This document shows positions 12,605-21,841 of a stretch of DNA of 64,000 nt, in pieces. The notes under the pieces were generated by a model. The model did not search any database and was not told the DNA's origin. It saw only the letters and a program-made list of their open reading frames with translations. The stretch is from Aquariibacter albus (GTDB lineage Bacteria > Pseudomonadota > Gammaproteobacteria > Burkholderiales > Burkholderiaceae_C). Every line of letters starts with the position of its first letter. The stretch's first letter is position 1. Both the position numbers and the translations under genes were made by a program. Location of the stretch: assembly GCF_014145335.1 (NCBI RefSeq), contig NZ_JACIVI010000003.1, positions 186,001 through 250,000 on the forward strand. The letters run 5' to 3'.

Positions 12605-12679
12605 GGGCGGTTAGCTCAGCGGTAGAGCACTGCCTTCACACGGCAGGGGTCGCAGGTTCGAACCCTGCACCGCCCACCA
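12605..12679 (+). tRNA. tRNA-Val (anticodon CAC)
   Basis: Cloverleaf with acceptor GGGCGGT/ACCGCCC, discriminator A and an encoded CCA. The anticodon stem CTGCC/GGCAG holds loop TTCACAC, so the anticodon is CAC, reading GTG (Val). T arm is GCAGG-TTCGAAC-CCTGC. A possible promoter has CATAAT at 12503-12508, implying a leader of about 90 nt. A strong terminator follows directly. Confidence 0.97.
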
Positions 12680-12684
12680 GATGA

Positions 12685-12718
12685 AGCCTCGCGAACGCAA
12701 GTTCGCGAGGCTTTTTTC
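12685..12718 (+). terminator. Intrinsic terminator after tRNA-Val
   Basis: Perfect 12-bp stem AGCCTCGCGAAC/GTTCGCGAGGCT with a GCAA loop (12685-12712), followed by a run of T from 12712 to 12717. It closes the tRNA unit and insulates it from the convergent SDR gene. Confidence 0.95.
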
Positions 12719-12768
12719 TTGCCTGCTGCCCTCGCGGCGGATGCCGGTGTGGCCGGGGCAGGGGAGGT

Positions 12769-13467
12769 TCACCAGGGAATGGTCTGTCCCCGGGCGTCGA
12801 TGAACCACGCACCGCGCTGTGCGGGCAGCGCGTCCAGGGCCTGCATCAGGCCCTGGACGGCAAGCTCTGCAGCTGTGGTGGGGTAGCCGGCCAGGAAGGG
12901 CGCGGACAGGGCCGAGGGCACCGTGCCGGGCTGCAGCGCGGCGAACACAGCCTCGGGCCGGCTGCGGGTGCACTCGATGGCGGCGGTCTGCAGCAACATG
13001 TTGCCGGCGGCTTTGGCTGCGCGGTAGCCATACCAACCGCCGGCACGGTTGTCGCCGATGCTGCCGACCCGGGCCGACAGCACGGCGAACACGCTGCGCC
13101 CCTGTCGCGGCAGCAGCGGGATGAAGTGCTTGAGCACCAGGGCCCGGCCGATGGCATTGACTTCGAAGCAGCGGGCCAGGGCGTGCGGATCGAGATCGTC
13201 CAGGCGCTTCTCGGGCCCGCGGCCATCCAGGCTGAGGGCGCCGCAGGCATCGACGATCAGCGCAAAGGGCCCGGCCGCTCGCAGCGCCTCGGCGGCGGTG
13301 CGCAGCGTGCTTTCGTCCTCCAGCACGAGCGGCGGCTGGCTGCGTCGGCTCAGGCCCTGCACGGCCGCGCAGCGCGGCTCGGCCTCCAAGGCCTGCATCC
13401 AGGCCGAACCCAGTGTGCCGCTGGACCCCAGCACCAGTGCGCGATAGCCCTCAGGCAGTTGCTTCAT
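12769..13467 (-). CDS. Short-chain dehydrogenase/reductase family protein
   Basis: Rossmann-fold SDR of 232 residues, resembling small CsgA/YdfG-like oxidoreductases. The nucleotide-binding motif is the variant GSSGTLGSA near residue 14, and the catalytic YxxxK is visible in GYRAAKAAG, with a serine in VLSARVGS upstream. The substrate is unknown. It follows the P450 gene in the same direction with a 93-bp gap, so both could belong to one oxidative pathway (inference). It converges with the tRNA-Val terminator. Confidence 0.75.
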   Translation of the reverse strand: MKQLPEGYRALVLGSSGTLGSAWMQALEAEPRCAAVQGLSRRSQPPLVLEDESTLRTAAEALRAAGPFALIVDACGALSLDGRGPEKRLDDLDPHALARCFEVNAIGRALVLKHFIPLLPRQGRSVFAVLSARVGSIGDNRAGGWYGYRAAKAAGNMLLQTAAIECTRSRPEAVFAALQPGTVPSALSAPFLAGYPTTAAELAVQGLMQALDALPAQRGAWFIDARGQTIPW

Positions 13468-13560
13468 GCCACGTCCTTTCCGTCGGGCGCACTGTGCCCG
13501 ACGGCGAACTGCAGCTCCCTGCGCGGGGTCTTGTGACGCGGCCGGCTGCCGGTCTGGGCC

Positions 13561-14868
13561 TCAGCTGGTCTGCAGGGGCAGGCGGCGCAGGCCGCGGTAG
13601 AGCGGGCTGGGCAGCCAGTCCGCCACGCGATCCACCAGACGCAGCCGTGGCCAGCGCCGCAACAGTTCACGCAGCACGACCTCTGCTTCCATCAGGGTCA
13701 GCGCCGCGCCCAGGCAGACGTGCGGTCCGCTGCCGAAGGCGAGTGCGCCGGGCGCGGCACGGTCGGGGTCGAAGCGGTCCGGCTCGGCGTGGCGGACCGG
13801 ATCGCGATTGGCCGCGCCGATCAGGGCGATCAGCAACTGGCCGCGGGCCAGCGGCTGGCCGGCCCGCACATGGCCCTGGGCCACACGCCGAACCGTGTAC
13901 TGCACGGGGCTGTGCAGGCGTAGCACCTCGCGAACGACCCGTGGCACGGCCTCGGGCTCCGCCTGCAGACGGCTCCAGAGGCCGGGCGTGGCCAGCACCG
14001 TGTGCAGCAGGCTGCCGAGCAGGTGGCGGGTGGTCTCATGGCCGGCAAAGAGCAGCATCACCGCCTGAGCCAGCAACTCGTCGGCGTGGGGCAGCAGGCC
14101 GGCAGACTCGGCGGCCAGCAGGCGGTCGATCAGGTCGCGCGGCGCATCGTCGTGGGTTCGCGGGGCGGCGCGACGGGCGGCGATCAGGGGCTCGAACAGG
14201 CCCGCCAGGATCAGCAGGCGCCGCTGCGCGCGGCGCACCTGCGAGGCTTGCGGATCCAGCGTGGCGAGCAGGTCGGCCAGATCCCCGGCCCCAGCGGCGA
14301 AACGGGACAGCCGGGCCTCGGGCACGCCGAGCATGCTGCCGATCACCCCAGCCGGCAGCGGCCGCGCGACGGCATCGATGAAATCGAAGGGCCGGTCCGC
14401 CGGCAGGGCCGACAGCAGCCGCCCGAGCCGGCCCTCGATGGCCGGACGCAGGGCCTGCAGGGCCGCAGGTCCGAAGCCGGCCTGCATCAGCGGGCGCAGG
14501 CGGCGGTGGTCGGGGTCGTCGACGAACAGCAGGGCCCGGGCCAGCAGGCGCTGGAAGCGGGGCGGGGGGGCGGCTTCCACCGGGGCCTCGGTGCCCTGCA
14601 GGCCCAAGCGCCGGGCCAGCTCCCCCCAACCGGCCACCCGCGCGACCGACAGGCGGGGATCGCGCAGCGCAGCTTCCACCTCGGCATGGCTGCTCAGCAG
14701 CCAGCAGCCGCCGAAGGCGGTGTCCCACCAGTGCAGCGGACCGCGGCGGTGCAGGGCGGCCATCGGCATCTCCGGGCCGCCGCGGGCCAGGGCCTCGGCC
14801 AGGTCAGCGGGCAGCATCGGCCGCGTCGTGGGCGCGTCAAGCAGCGGGCGGGGCAGGGCGAGGTTCAC
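13561..14868 (-). CDS. Cytochrome P450
   Basis: Soluble bacterial-type P450 monooxygenase of 435 residues with no membrane anchor. Landmarks are the I-helix oxygen-activation motif AGHETT (275-280), ExxR as E314-V-L-R317 in the K-helix, and the haem loop FGSGPHVCLG with proximal thiolate C385. Haem-contact histidine region DDPDHRRLRPLM is also present. Substrate cannot be read from sequence, and no dedicated ferredoxin or reductase gene is adjacent. It lies between two tRNA genes together with the SDR, which may mark an accessory segment. Confidence 0.93.
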   Translation of the reverse strand: MNLALPRPLLDAPTTRPMLPADLAEALARGGPEMPMAALHRRGPLHWWDTAFGGCWLLSSHAEVEAALRDPRLSVARVAGWGELARRLGLQGTEAPVEAAPPPRFQRLLARALLFVDDPDHRRLRPLMQAGFGPAALQALRPAIEGRLGRLLSALPADRPFDFIDAVARPLPAGVIGSMLGVPEARLSRFAAGAGDLADLLATLDPQASQVRRAQRRLLILAGLFEPLIAARRAAPRTHDDAPRDLIDRLLAAESAGLLPHADELLAQAVMLLFAGHETTRHLLGSLLHTVLATPGLWSRLQAEPEAVPRVVREVLRLHSPVQYTVRRVAQGHVRAGQPLARGQLLIALIGAANRDPVRHAEPDRFDPDRAAPGALAFGSGPHVCLGAALTLMEAEVVLRELLRRWPRLRLVDRVADWLPSPLYRGLRRLPLQTS

Positions 14869-15047
14869 GGAAGGCGGGATGCGGGAGGCAGGTGCAGCAG
14901 GGGTGCATCCCCCGTGCCCGTCCGATCAAGCGACCATCAAGCCGGAGGGGCGGTCCGGCGGCGGATGTCGCCCGGGGCCATGCCGGTGCATGGGCACCGC
15001 GCAGGGTCCGCGAAGGGCGGGCCCCGCAGTCGCCCAGTCTGCATGGC

Positions 15048-15382
15048 TGGTGCCCCGACCCGGGTTCGAACCGGGACGGACCGGTCAAGGTCCGGCGGAT
15101 TTTCTTACCTCCACGGCTTTCGCCGCCCGCGGCCAGGGCCGCGGTTCGGGGTCTGGAGCGCGCCTTCACCATGCCGGCCGCCAAGCCGGTGCAGGTGCCC
15201 GCCGTCCGCTCTCTACACCTTCCACCCGCGGCCGGGCCGCGGGGGCTTGGCTCGGCGTTGCCTCGCAGCGGCCGGGGCCGTGCAGGGGGTTCGCCGAATT
15301 TGACGGGATTCACGCCGGCCGTTTCCGCGCCGGGTGCTCAATGACTCAAGTCCGCTGCGTCTGCCTGTTTCGCCATCGGGGC
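15048..15382 (-). tRNA. tRNA-Leu (anticodon UAA), interrupted by a group I intron
   Basis: On the minus strand the 5' exon (15382-15348) carries acceptor GCCCCGA, a D arm with GCG/CGC, anticodon-stem strand GCGGA and loop bases CTT. The 3' exon (15103-15048) carries AAAA, stem strand TCCGC, a long class II variable arm with CGGACC/GGTCCG, T arm CCCGG-TTCGAAC-CCGGG, acceptor TCGGGGC, discriminator A and encoded CCA. Joined, loop CTTAAAA gives anticodon UAA with the break after U34, the known site of tRNA-Leu(UAA) introns. The 91-nt mature length, all stems and the Leu-type long arm agree. Open frames across this locus are spurious. Confidence 0.95.
15104..15347 (-). ncRNA. Self-splicing group I intron (IC3-like) in tRNA-Leu(UAA)
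   Basis: A 244-nt intron without a protein gene. It starts after U34 of the anticodon and ends in G (15104), the expected omega-G. Recalled landmarks of the Azoarcus tRNA-Ile intron recur: GTCAAATTCGGCGAA (P4 side, about 15289-15303), GGCAACGCCGAGCCAAGC, GGTGTAGAG..GGACGG (about 15202-15220) and ATGGTGAAGG..TCCAG (15153-15172). P4 pairs as TCGGCG/CGCCGA. The P7 strands, ACUA/UAGU in Azoarcus, are AGCG/CGCT here, a compensatory change. Near the 5' end ATTGAG can pair with exon CUU through a terminal U-G to form P1, as in cyanobacterial tRNA-Leu introns. Confidence 0.93.
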
Positions 15383-15426
15383 GACGCGGACCGCATGGTA
15401 GCCGCCCCGTCCGGGGCGGCTGTCGC

Positions 15427-15801
15427 TCACAGGCGACCGGCCAGGCTCAGGGCCATCGTCTCGTCCTCGGTGAAGAGGCGCGAGCGGGTCAGGAAGGCCT
15501 TGCCCTCCGGCCCTTCGAGCGAGAAGGTGCCGCCGTGGCCGCCTTCGACCACGTCGATGATGAGCTGGGTGTGCTTCCAGTACTCGTACTGCTGGGCGCC
15601 GATGTAGAAAGGCAGACCGCCGATCTCGCCAAGCTTCACGTCGGCCGTGCCGATCATGACCTCGCCTTCGAGGTAGCAGTTGGCCGCGCTGTTGTCGCAG
15701 CAGCCGCCCGACTGGTGAAAGATAAGCTTCGGGCCGTACTTCTGCTTGAGCACGCCGATCAGCTCGATCGTCGCCTGGGTGGCAATCACCTTGTCGACCA
15801 T
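15427..15801 (-). CDS. DUF779 domain-containing protein
   Basis: Small cytosolic protein of 124 residues matching the DUF779 family. The family signature HQSGGCCDNSAANC is present, suggesting metal or redox chemistry at the paired cysteines (inference), together with FYIGAQQYEYWKHTQL. The function is not established. Genes of this family are typically found beside acetaldehyde-type aldehyde dehydrogenases, as here: it follows the dehydrogenase gene by 78 bp and probably shares its promoter. It ends 44 bp before the intron-containing tRNA gene. Confidence 0.85.
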   Translation of the reverse strand: MVDKVIATQATIELIGVLKQKYGPKLIFHQSGGCCDNSAANCYLEGEVMIGTADVKLGEIGGLPFYIGAQQYEYWKHTQLIIDVVEGGHGGTFSLEGPEGKAFLTRSRLFTEDETMALSLAGRL

Positions 15802-15879
15802 GATGTTTTCCTCCTGGGAATGCGAACGGGGGCTTGGAGGCCCCCGTTCGTGGTCAAGCGCTGAGGCCTACTTCGTCGA

Positions 15880-17400
<1,521 letters not shown>

Positions 17401-17481
17401 GCGAGGTCTCCTCGAATCGCGGACGGATGGTGATGTCGACCGCATATGCAGCGTGGGGTCTGCCGGTCGTCTGAGTACAGT

Positions 17482-17498
17482 GCGCAGGGCCCGTGCCA
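17482..17498 (-). promoter_or_regulatory. Sigma-54 (RpoN) promoter for the aldehyde dehydrogenase gene
   Basis: On the minus strand, from 17498, the sequence TGGCACGGGCCCTGCGC matches the -24/-12 consensus: TGGCACG, exact GG-N10-GC spacing, and an invariant GC at -12 (CTGCG for TTGCW). Transcription would begin near 17472. The remaining 17499-17673 stretch is noncoding and includes a GAACGTTC palindrome that could serve an activator, which is speculative. Family members such as acoD are RpoN-dependent in other bacteria. Confidence 0.65.
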
Positions 17499-17673
17499 AG
17501 TCGGGACGCTTCGGCGATCTTGCGGGTTCCCCCGGGGGGCTTGCGCCCTTTTGGGTCCGCTCTCCCGACAGATCGCCTCGCTGAGGACCGTCGGAACGTT
17601 CGGCGTGCTCCTGGATGAGACGAGGTCTGCGGCTGCGGTGTGCGAGCTCTGGCCCAGACTGGCGCATCACCGT

Positions 17674-19170
17674 TCATCCATCCCGGGATGAAAAATAGGC
17701 ATGTGAGTGCATAGCTTGGAGGGGCCACTCCAGCCCCACGCTGAGCGCCTGCCCTTCGGGTTCGGCAAAGACCGTTCCCTCGTGCATGTGGGCCACCGCC
17801 TGCACGATGGCCAGGCCCAGGCCGTAACCCTCGCGCTCGGAGCGGGCGGCATCGCCGCGCACGAAGCGGTGGAACATCCGTGCCCGCAGGGCCTCGGGCG
17901 GCGGCGTGCCGGGGTTGAGCACGTCCAGCCGCAGGCGGCCCAGCGGACCCGGGCCCGCCCGCCAGCGGGCCCGCAGCAGCACCTCGCTGCCGGGCGCGCT
18001 GTGCGCGATGCCATTGCTCAGCAGATTGCACAGGGCCCGTCGCAGCAGGGCCGGATGGCCGTGCAGCGGCGGCGCATCGGCCCCCTGCAGGGCGGGGTCC
18101 ACCTCGATGCGCAGCTTCACCCGGGCGGCCTCGGCCAGGGCTTCGACGAAATCGGTGCAGTGGCTCAGCTCCCGCGCCAGGCTCAGGGGCTGAGACTGCG
18201 CAGCCTGCACCCGGTCGCCACGGTCGGCGCGGGCCAGGAAGAGCATGTCCTTGACCAGGCCGCCCAGGCCCTCCAGCACTTCGAGCTGCGCGCCGAGGGC
18301 CTCGCGCAGTTCCTCGGTCGAGCGGGGGCCGGCCAGCATCACCTGGCCGCCGTTGATCAGGGTGGCCAGGGGCGTCCGCAGCTCGTGGGCCACGTCGGCA
18401 TTGAAGGTCTCGAGCTGGCGGTAGGCCGCCTCGCGGCGCGCCAGCACGCCGTTGAAGGCCTGGGCAAGGGCATCGAGACCGGGATCGCCATGCCGTTCGG
18501 GCAGGCGTTGGCCCTCCGCGCTGGGGGCCAGCGCGGCACTTGCCCGGGCCAGTCGGCGCAAGGGCTGCAGGCCCTGCCAGCACGCCAGCCCGCCCAGCAG
18601 CGCCGTGGCCAGCAGCCCGGCCAGGCCCAGGCCCAGCAACTGCCGCAGGTGGCCTGCCAGCAGGGCCTCGCGCGGGCGGCCGTCCAGGGCCACCACGATC
18701 TCGCCCACCCCCAGGCCGACGCCATCGCGCGGGTTCAGGCCCAGGTCCAGGCCGTTGGTATGTGGCATGGGCATGGGCAGCGGCAGCCTCAGGGCCTGCA
18801 TCAAGGTACCGTCCTCGCGGCGCACCTTGCAGGGCCCGTCGGCCTGGCCGGTCTCGACCAGCTCGGGCCGGCCCGGGCCACCGTGCAGGGGCTGGCCGGC
18901 TGCGTCCAGCAGCCACATGCGCAGGCGGCCGTGGCCCAGCAGCAGGGTGTCCAGCTCGCCGCCCAGGGCGGTCAGGTAGGGGTCGCGGACCCGTGCCTGC
19001 TCGATCTTCTGCCGCAGCAGTTCGGCCCGGCCCACCAGCTCGACCCGATCCAGCTCCTGCAGCGTGGTCTCCAGCGTGTGCTGAAAGGCCCAGCCCATGG
19101 CCAGCATCACCAGGCTCACGATCAGGCCCAGCGTCAGCGTGAGCCGGCGCGCCATCGAGGGCCGCTTCAT
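17674..19170 (-). CDS. Heavy-metal-type sensor histidine kinase (CusS/CopS-like)
   Basis: Inner-membrane sensor kinase of 498 residues. A TM helix near residues 10-29 and a second ahead of the HAMP region enclose a periplasmic sensor of about 150 residues. The H-box DVAHELRTP carries the phosphorylated His. The catalytic domain shows NLLSNGIAH (N box) and [10 protein letters not shown] (G2 box). It overlaps the upstream response regulator gene by ATGA, so the pair is translationally coupled. Similarity is to CusS/IrlS/CopS kinases, but the metal ligand is not evident from sequence. Confidence 0.9.
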   Translation of the reverse strand: MKRPSMARRLTLTLGLIVSLVMLAMGWAFQHTLETTLQELDRVELVGRAELLRQKIEQARVRDPYLTALGGELDTLLLGHGRLRMWLLDAAGQPLHGGPGRPELVETGQADGPCKVRREDGTLMQALRLPLPMPMPHTNGLDLGLNPRDGVGLGVGEIVVALDGRPREALLAGHLRQLLGLGLAGLLATALLGGLACWQGLQPLRRLARASAALAPSAEGQRLPERHGDPGLDALAQAFNGVLARREAAYRQLETFNADVAHELRTPLATLINGGQVMLAGPRSTEELREALGAQLEVLEGLGGLVKDMLFLARADRGDRVQAAQSQPLSLARELSHCTDFVEALAEAARVKLRIEVDPALQGADAPPLHGHPALLRRALCNLLSNGIAHSAPGSEVLLRARWRAGPGPLGRLRLDVLNPGTPPPEALRARMFHRFVRGDAARSEREGYGLGLAIVQAVAHMHEGTVFAEPEGQALSVGLEWPLQAMHSHAYFSSRDG

Positions 19171-19865
19171 CGCGGGGCCGCCGCGCCGCGCGACTCCAGC
19201 ACATAGCCCATGCCCCGCACGGTGTGCACCAGGGGCTCGCCGAAGGGTTCGTCCACCTTGGCGCGCAGGCGCCGCACGGCCACGTCGACGAGGTTGGTGT
19301 CGCTGTCGAAGTGCATGTCCCAGACCTGCTCGGCCAGCAGGGTGCGCGAAAGCACCTCGCCCTGGCGCCGCATCAGCAGCGAGAGCAGGGCGAACTCCTT
19401 GGCGGTCAGGTCGATGCGCTGGCCGCCGCGCTCGGCCCGGCGCTTGAGCAGGTCCAGCCGCAGGTCGCCGGCCAGCAGCTCGGTCGCGGCCCGGCCCGGG
19501 CCGCCCGGGCCGCCGCGCCGCAGCAGGGCCTGGATGCGCGCGAGCAGCTCCGAGAACGCGAAGGGCTTGACCAGGTAGTCGTCCGCCCCGCCCTGCAGGC
19601 CGCGCACGCGGTCTTCCACCGCATCGCGGGCGGTCAGCATCAGCACCGGCGTCTGGCGCTTCTCGCGCAGCGCAGCGAGCACGCCGAAGCCGTCCAGGCC
19701 GGGCAGCATCACGTCGAGCAGGATCAGGTCGTAATCGCCCTCCAGCGCCAGGTGGCGGCCGTCGATGCCGTTGTTCGCACGGTCGACGATGCCGCCCTGC
19801 TCGCGCAGGCCCTTGTGCAGGTAGTCGCCCAGTCGGGGCTCGTCTTCGATCAGCAGGATGCGCAT
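19167..19865 (-). CDS. OmpR-family response regulator (CusR/CopR-like)
   Basis: Response regulator of 232 residues with an N-terminal receiver domain (MRILLIEDE, phospho-acceptor aspartate in [13 protein letters not shown], lysine in [12 protein letters not shown]) and a C-terminal winged helix ([35 protein letters not shown]). The motif style fits the CusR/IrlR/CopR heavy-metal branch. It is transcribed divergently from the small secreted protein gene at 20000, and a Cus-box-like palindrome lies between the two. Confidence 0.92.
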   Translation of the reverse strand: MRILLIEDEPRLGDYLHKGLREQGGIVDRANNGIDGRHLALEGDYDLILLDVMLPGLDGFGVLAALREKRQTPVLMLTARDAVEDRVRGLQGGADDYLVKPFAFSELLARIQALLRRGGPGGPGRAATELLAGDLRLDLLKRRAERGGQRIDLTAKEFALLSLLMRRQGEVLSRTLLAEQVWDMHFDSDTNLVDVAVRRLRAKVDEPFGEPLVHTVRGMGYVLESRGAAAPR

Positions 19866-19887
19866 GGGGCAGGACTCGCAGGGCCGT

Positions 19888-19907
19888 GGATGACAACTTG
19901 GTCATCC
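19888..19907. promoter_or_regulatory. Cus/Cop-box-like operator
   Basis: GGATGAC and GTCATCC flank AACTTG. The core TGACAA-CT-TGGTCA differs at one position from the TGACAA-NN-TTGTCA element recognised by E. coli CusR, as I recall it. It lies 22 bp upstream of the regulator gene and 92 bp upstream of the divergent gene, so it could control both. Function inferred from match and position. Confidence 0.6.
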
Positions 19908-19999
19908 GGGCGCCCGATTCCTGACGGGGTCCGATCGCCACAGTACGTTCCATGCACTCGACACGGAGTCGGTGCAGCCCCCCGAAACAGGAGCCTCTC

Positions 20000-20479
20000 A
20001 TGACCCCCCGCACCTCTCGCACCTCCCGCACCACCGCCACCCGCCAGGCCCTCCGTGGCTTCGCCGCCAGCCTCGGCCTGCTCGCCCTGGCCGGTGCCGC
20101 CCAGGCCGCTGGCCTCCATGGCCTCAGCCACGACGGCTACATCAACCAGGGCGATCACCTCGTCTTCGTCGGCGTGCCGCAGGGCGGCGAGGTCGGCAAG
20201 ACGCGCGCCCAGGTCGACGCCGAGCTGAAGGCCGCCCGCGCCAATCCCGTGCTGCAGGACGGTTGGCGCCAGGACGGCGACGGCCTGCGCTATGTCGGCC
20301 ACTACGCCCCGGCGGGCGCCGGCAAGAGCCGCATGGCCGTGCTCGAGGAACTGCGCGCCTGGCGCGCCCGGCCGGTTCACCCCGACGGCTGGACCAGCCT
20401 CGGCGACGGTGCCTATTTCCACGGCGTCGCCACCGAGTACAAGCTGAGCGCGATGCCGGCGGAAACGGTGCAGCGTTGA
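20000..20479 (+). CDS. Small secreted DUF4148-like repeat protein
   Basis: 159-residue protein with a signal peptide (basic, Thr/Arg-rich start, hydrophobic GLLALAGAAQA near residues 40-50). The mature part has two tandem copies of a roughly 40-residue unit, seen as GKTRAQVDAELKAARANP and GKSRMAVLEELRAWRARP, each followed by DGW and a stretch with glycine and aromatic residues. The KTRAxVxAEL pattern resembles DUF4148 proteins of Burkholderiales; I am not sure of membership. The divergent two-component system and intervening box suggest metal-stress induction. Start ATG at 20000 follows CAGGAGCC. Confidence 0.75.
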   Translation: MTPRTSRTSRTTATRQALRGFAASLGLLALAGAAQAAGLHGLSHDGYINQGDHLVFVGVPQGGEVGKTRAQVDAELKAARANPVLQDGWRQDGDGLRYVGHYAPAGAGKSRMAVLEELRAWRARPVHPDGWTSLGDGAYFHGVATEYKLSAMPAETVQR

Positions 20480-20537
20480 GTCGCGGCATCTGGGGAGGGG
20501 GGCGTCGATGACGGCCCTCTCCCCGGCCCGCGGCGCC

Positions 20538-21182
20538 TCAGCCGAACAGGCGGCTCAGGCCCTCGGCCCCCAGCCAGAACACCCCGCCGATGTAGACCAT
20601 GCCGACCAGCGAGACGAGGTAGCCGGCGATGACCGCCGCGCCGTCCTCCTCGATCATGCCCAGGGCGACCAGCAGGATGGCCCAGGCCGGGAAGGTGTTG
20701 GACAGCGGAATCGGCAGCGGCAGCATGAACACCGCCGCGCTGATCACGATGGCCAGGCCATTGACCCGCTGCATCAGCGCCGGCCGCACCAGGCCGCCCA
20801 GGCGCGGATGCACCAGCTTCTCCAGCCAGCCGGCCACCTTCAGGCCGATCTGGATCACTTTCTGCAGCGTGGCGAACCCCACCTCCACCTGCATCAGCCG
20901 CGCCGGCAGCCAGGGCGGCTGGCGCAGCGCGATGCGCAGCCCCAGCAGCAGCATGACCAGGCCGAAGGGCGTGGACATGCCCGGGGGCGTCACCGGCTGG
21001 CAGAAGGGCAGGGCCATGAAGATGATCAGGATGTTGAAGCCCCGGTCCTTCAGCACGTCGACGATGCCGGCCACCGTCATCGGCCCGCCGGCCGCCCGGG
21101 CCAGCACGCTGCGCAGATCGTCCGAGAGGGTGGGCGGCGGCGCGGCGGGCGCGGCAGGCGGGGTGGGGGCGGAAGGCGGCAT
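20538..21182 (-). CDS. Exopolysaccharide synthesis ExoD-family membrane protein
   Basis: Integral membrane protein of 214 residues resembling rhizobial ExoD. The family region runs from LSDDLRSVLA through ILIIFMALPFCQP with a conserved TPPGMSTPFG segment. Hydrophobic segments cluster near the middle (FGLVMLLLGLRIAL) and C-terminus (LAIVISAAVFMLPLPIP, WAILLVALGMI, LVSLVGMVYIGGVFWL). The ATG at 21182 was chosen over an upstream start overlapping the spacer to the next gene. ExoD is linked to exopolysaccharide production or alkali tolerance; the biochemical role is unknown. Confidence 0.8.
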   Translation of the reverse strand: MPPSAPTPPAAPAAPPPTLSDDLRSVLARAAGGPMTVAGIVDVLKDRGFNILIIFMALPFCQPVTPPGMSTPFGLVMLLLGLRIALRQPPWLPARLMQVEVGFATLQKVIQIGLKVAGWLEKLVHPRLGGLVRPALMQRVNGLAIVISAAVFMLPLPIPLSNTFPAWAILLVALGMIEEDGAAVIAGYLVSLVGMVYIGGVFWLGAEGLSRLFG

Positions 21183-21234
21183 CGGGTCGGGTCGGGTCAG
21201 GACAAGGGGGCGGCCCTTGGAGCCGGGCCGGCGA

Positions 21235-21822
21235 TCAGGGTTGCAGCCAGCAGGCGGCGTGCCGGTCGAAGCGGGCGCGACGGTGGCCATCGCGGTGCAG
21301 CTCCAGCCAGTCGATCTGCAGCACCTCGGCTTCGAGCGCGGCGAAGTGCGCGCGTTCCTCGGCCGGCGGCGCCGTCGGGCCGTCGTCCAGGGGCGCGCCC
21401 GGGGCGCGGGCCGAGAGGTAATCGCCCACGCTGGGCGACAGCTTGACCCGTGCCCAGCGCGAGGCCAGCGCCAGGCCGCCGGTGTGCAGCATCACCCGCA
21501 GCCGCAGCCGCAGCTGCCAATGCAGGCGCGGTGACCAGGCCAGCAGCACCGCCTGCGGCTGCCGCGCCAGATGCGCCACCTTGGCGGCGCGGGCATCGCT
21601 GTAGATCCACAGCCGCCGCTGCGCCGCATCCACCTCGCGCAGCACCACGGTGCGGGCCTCGGGCAGGCCTTCGGCATCCACCGTCGCCAGGGCCGGGGTC
21701 CGCCAGGCGTGGTGGCGGTCGTGGCAGGCGCGGGCCAGCTGTTGCCAGATCGCCGCCTCGATGGCCGGCAGCCCGGTCAGCCGGGGCGGCTGGGCCTGGT
21801 CGGCGGCTTCGGCGCTGCTCAC
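21235..21822 (-). CDS. Pyridoxamine 5'-phosphate oxidase family protein (FMN-binding)
   Basis: 195-residue split-barrel flavoprotein. Typical segments are TPALATVDAEGLPEARTVVLR, WIYSDARAAKVAHL and a C-terminal WLELHRDGHRRARFDR, resembling Alr4036/PNPOx-like proteins rather than true PdxH, whose C-terminal signature is only partly matched. It probably binds FMN. It lies 20 bp after the lysS stop and 52 bp before the exoD-like gene, consistent with a lysS operon. Confidence 0.8.
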   Translation of the reverse strand: MSSAEAADQAQPPRLTGLPAIEAAIWQQLARACHDRHHAWRTPALATVDAEGLPEARTVVLREVDAAQRRLWIYSDARAAKVAHLARQPQAVLLAWSPRLHWQLRLRLRVMLHTGGLALASRWARVKLSPSVGDYLSARAPGAPLDDGPTAPPAEERAHFAALEAEVLQIDWLELHRDGHRRARFDRHAACWLQP

Positions 21823-21841
21823 CGTGAGGCGGCGGCCGGCC

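Noticed and set aside
15048-15103. tRNA 3' half taken alone as an integration (att) scar or pseudo-tRNA
   Set aside because: The matching 5' half was found at 15348-15382 and the insert between has group I ribozyme features, so it is a split functional gene, not a scar.
15048-15382. Two-piece (permuted) tmRNA
   Set aside because: The 3' end is Leu-like (TCGGGGC-A-CCA) with a long variable arm, without the Ala-type G-U pair or tag reading frame, and the halves are in normal order.
14892-15607. Plus-strand open frames of 150 and over 400 residues across the tRNA-Leu locus
   Set aside because: They are translations of the T arm, acceptor and intron of the tRNA gene on the other strand. The PGFEPGR-like peptide is the well-known spurious product of tRNA 3' halves.
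20508-21446. Plus-strand frames over the exoD/PNPOx genes
   Set aside because: Overlap convincing minus-strand genes and show only shadow-frame composition.
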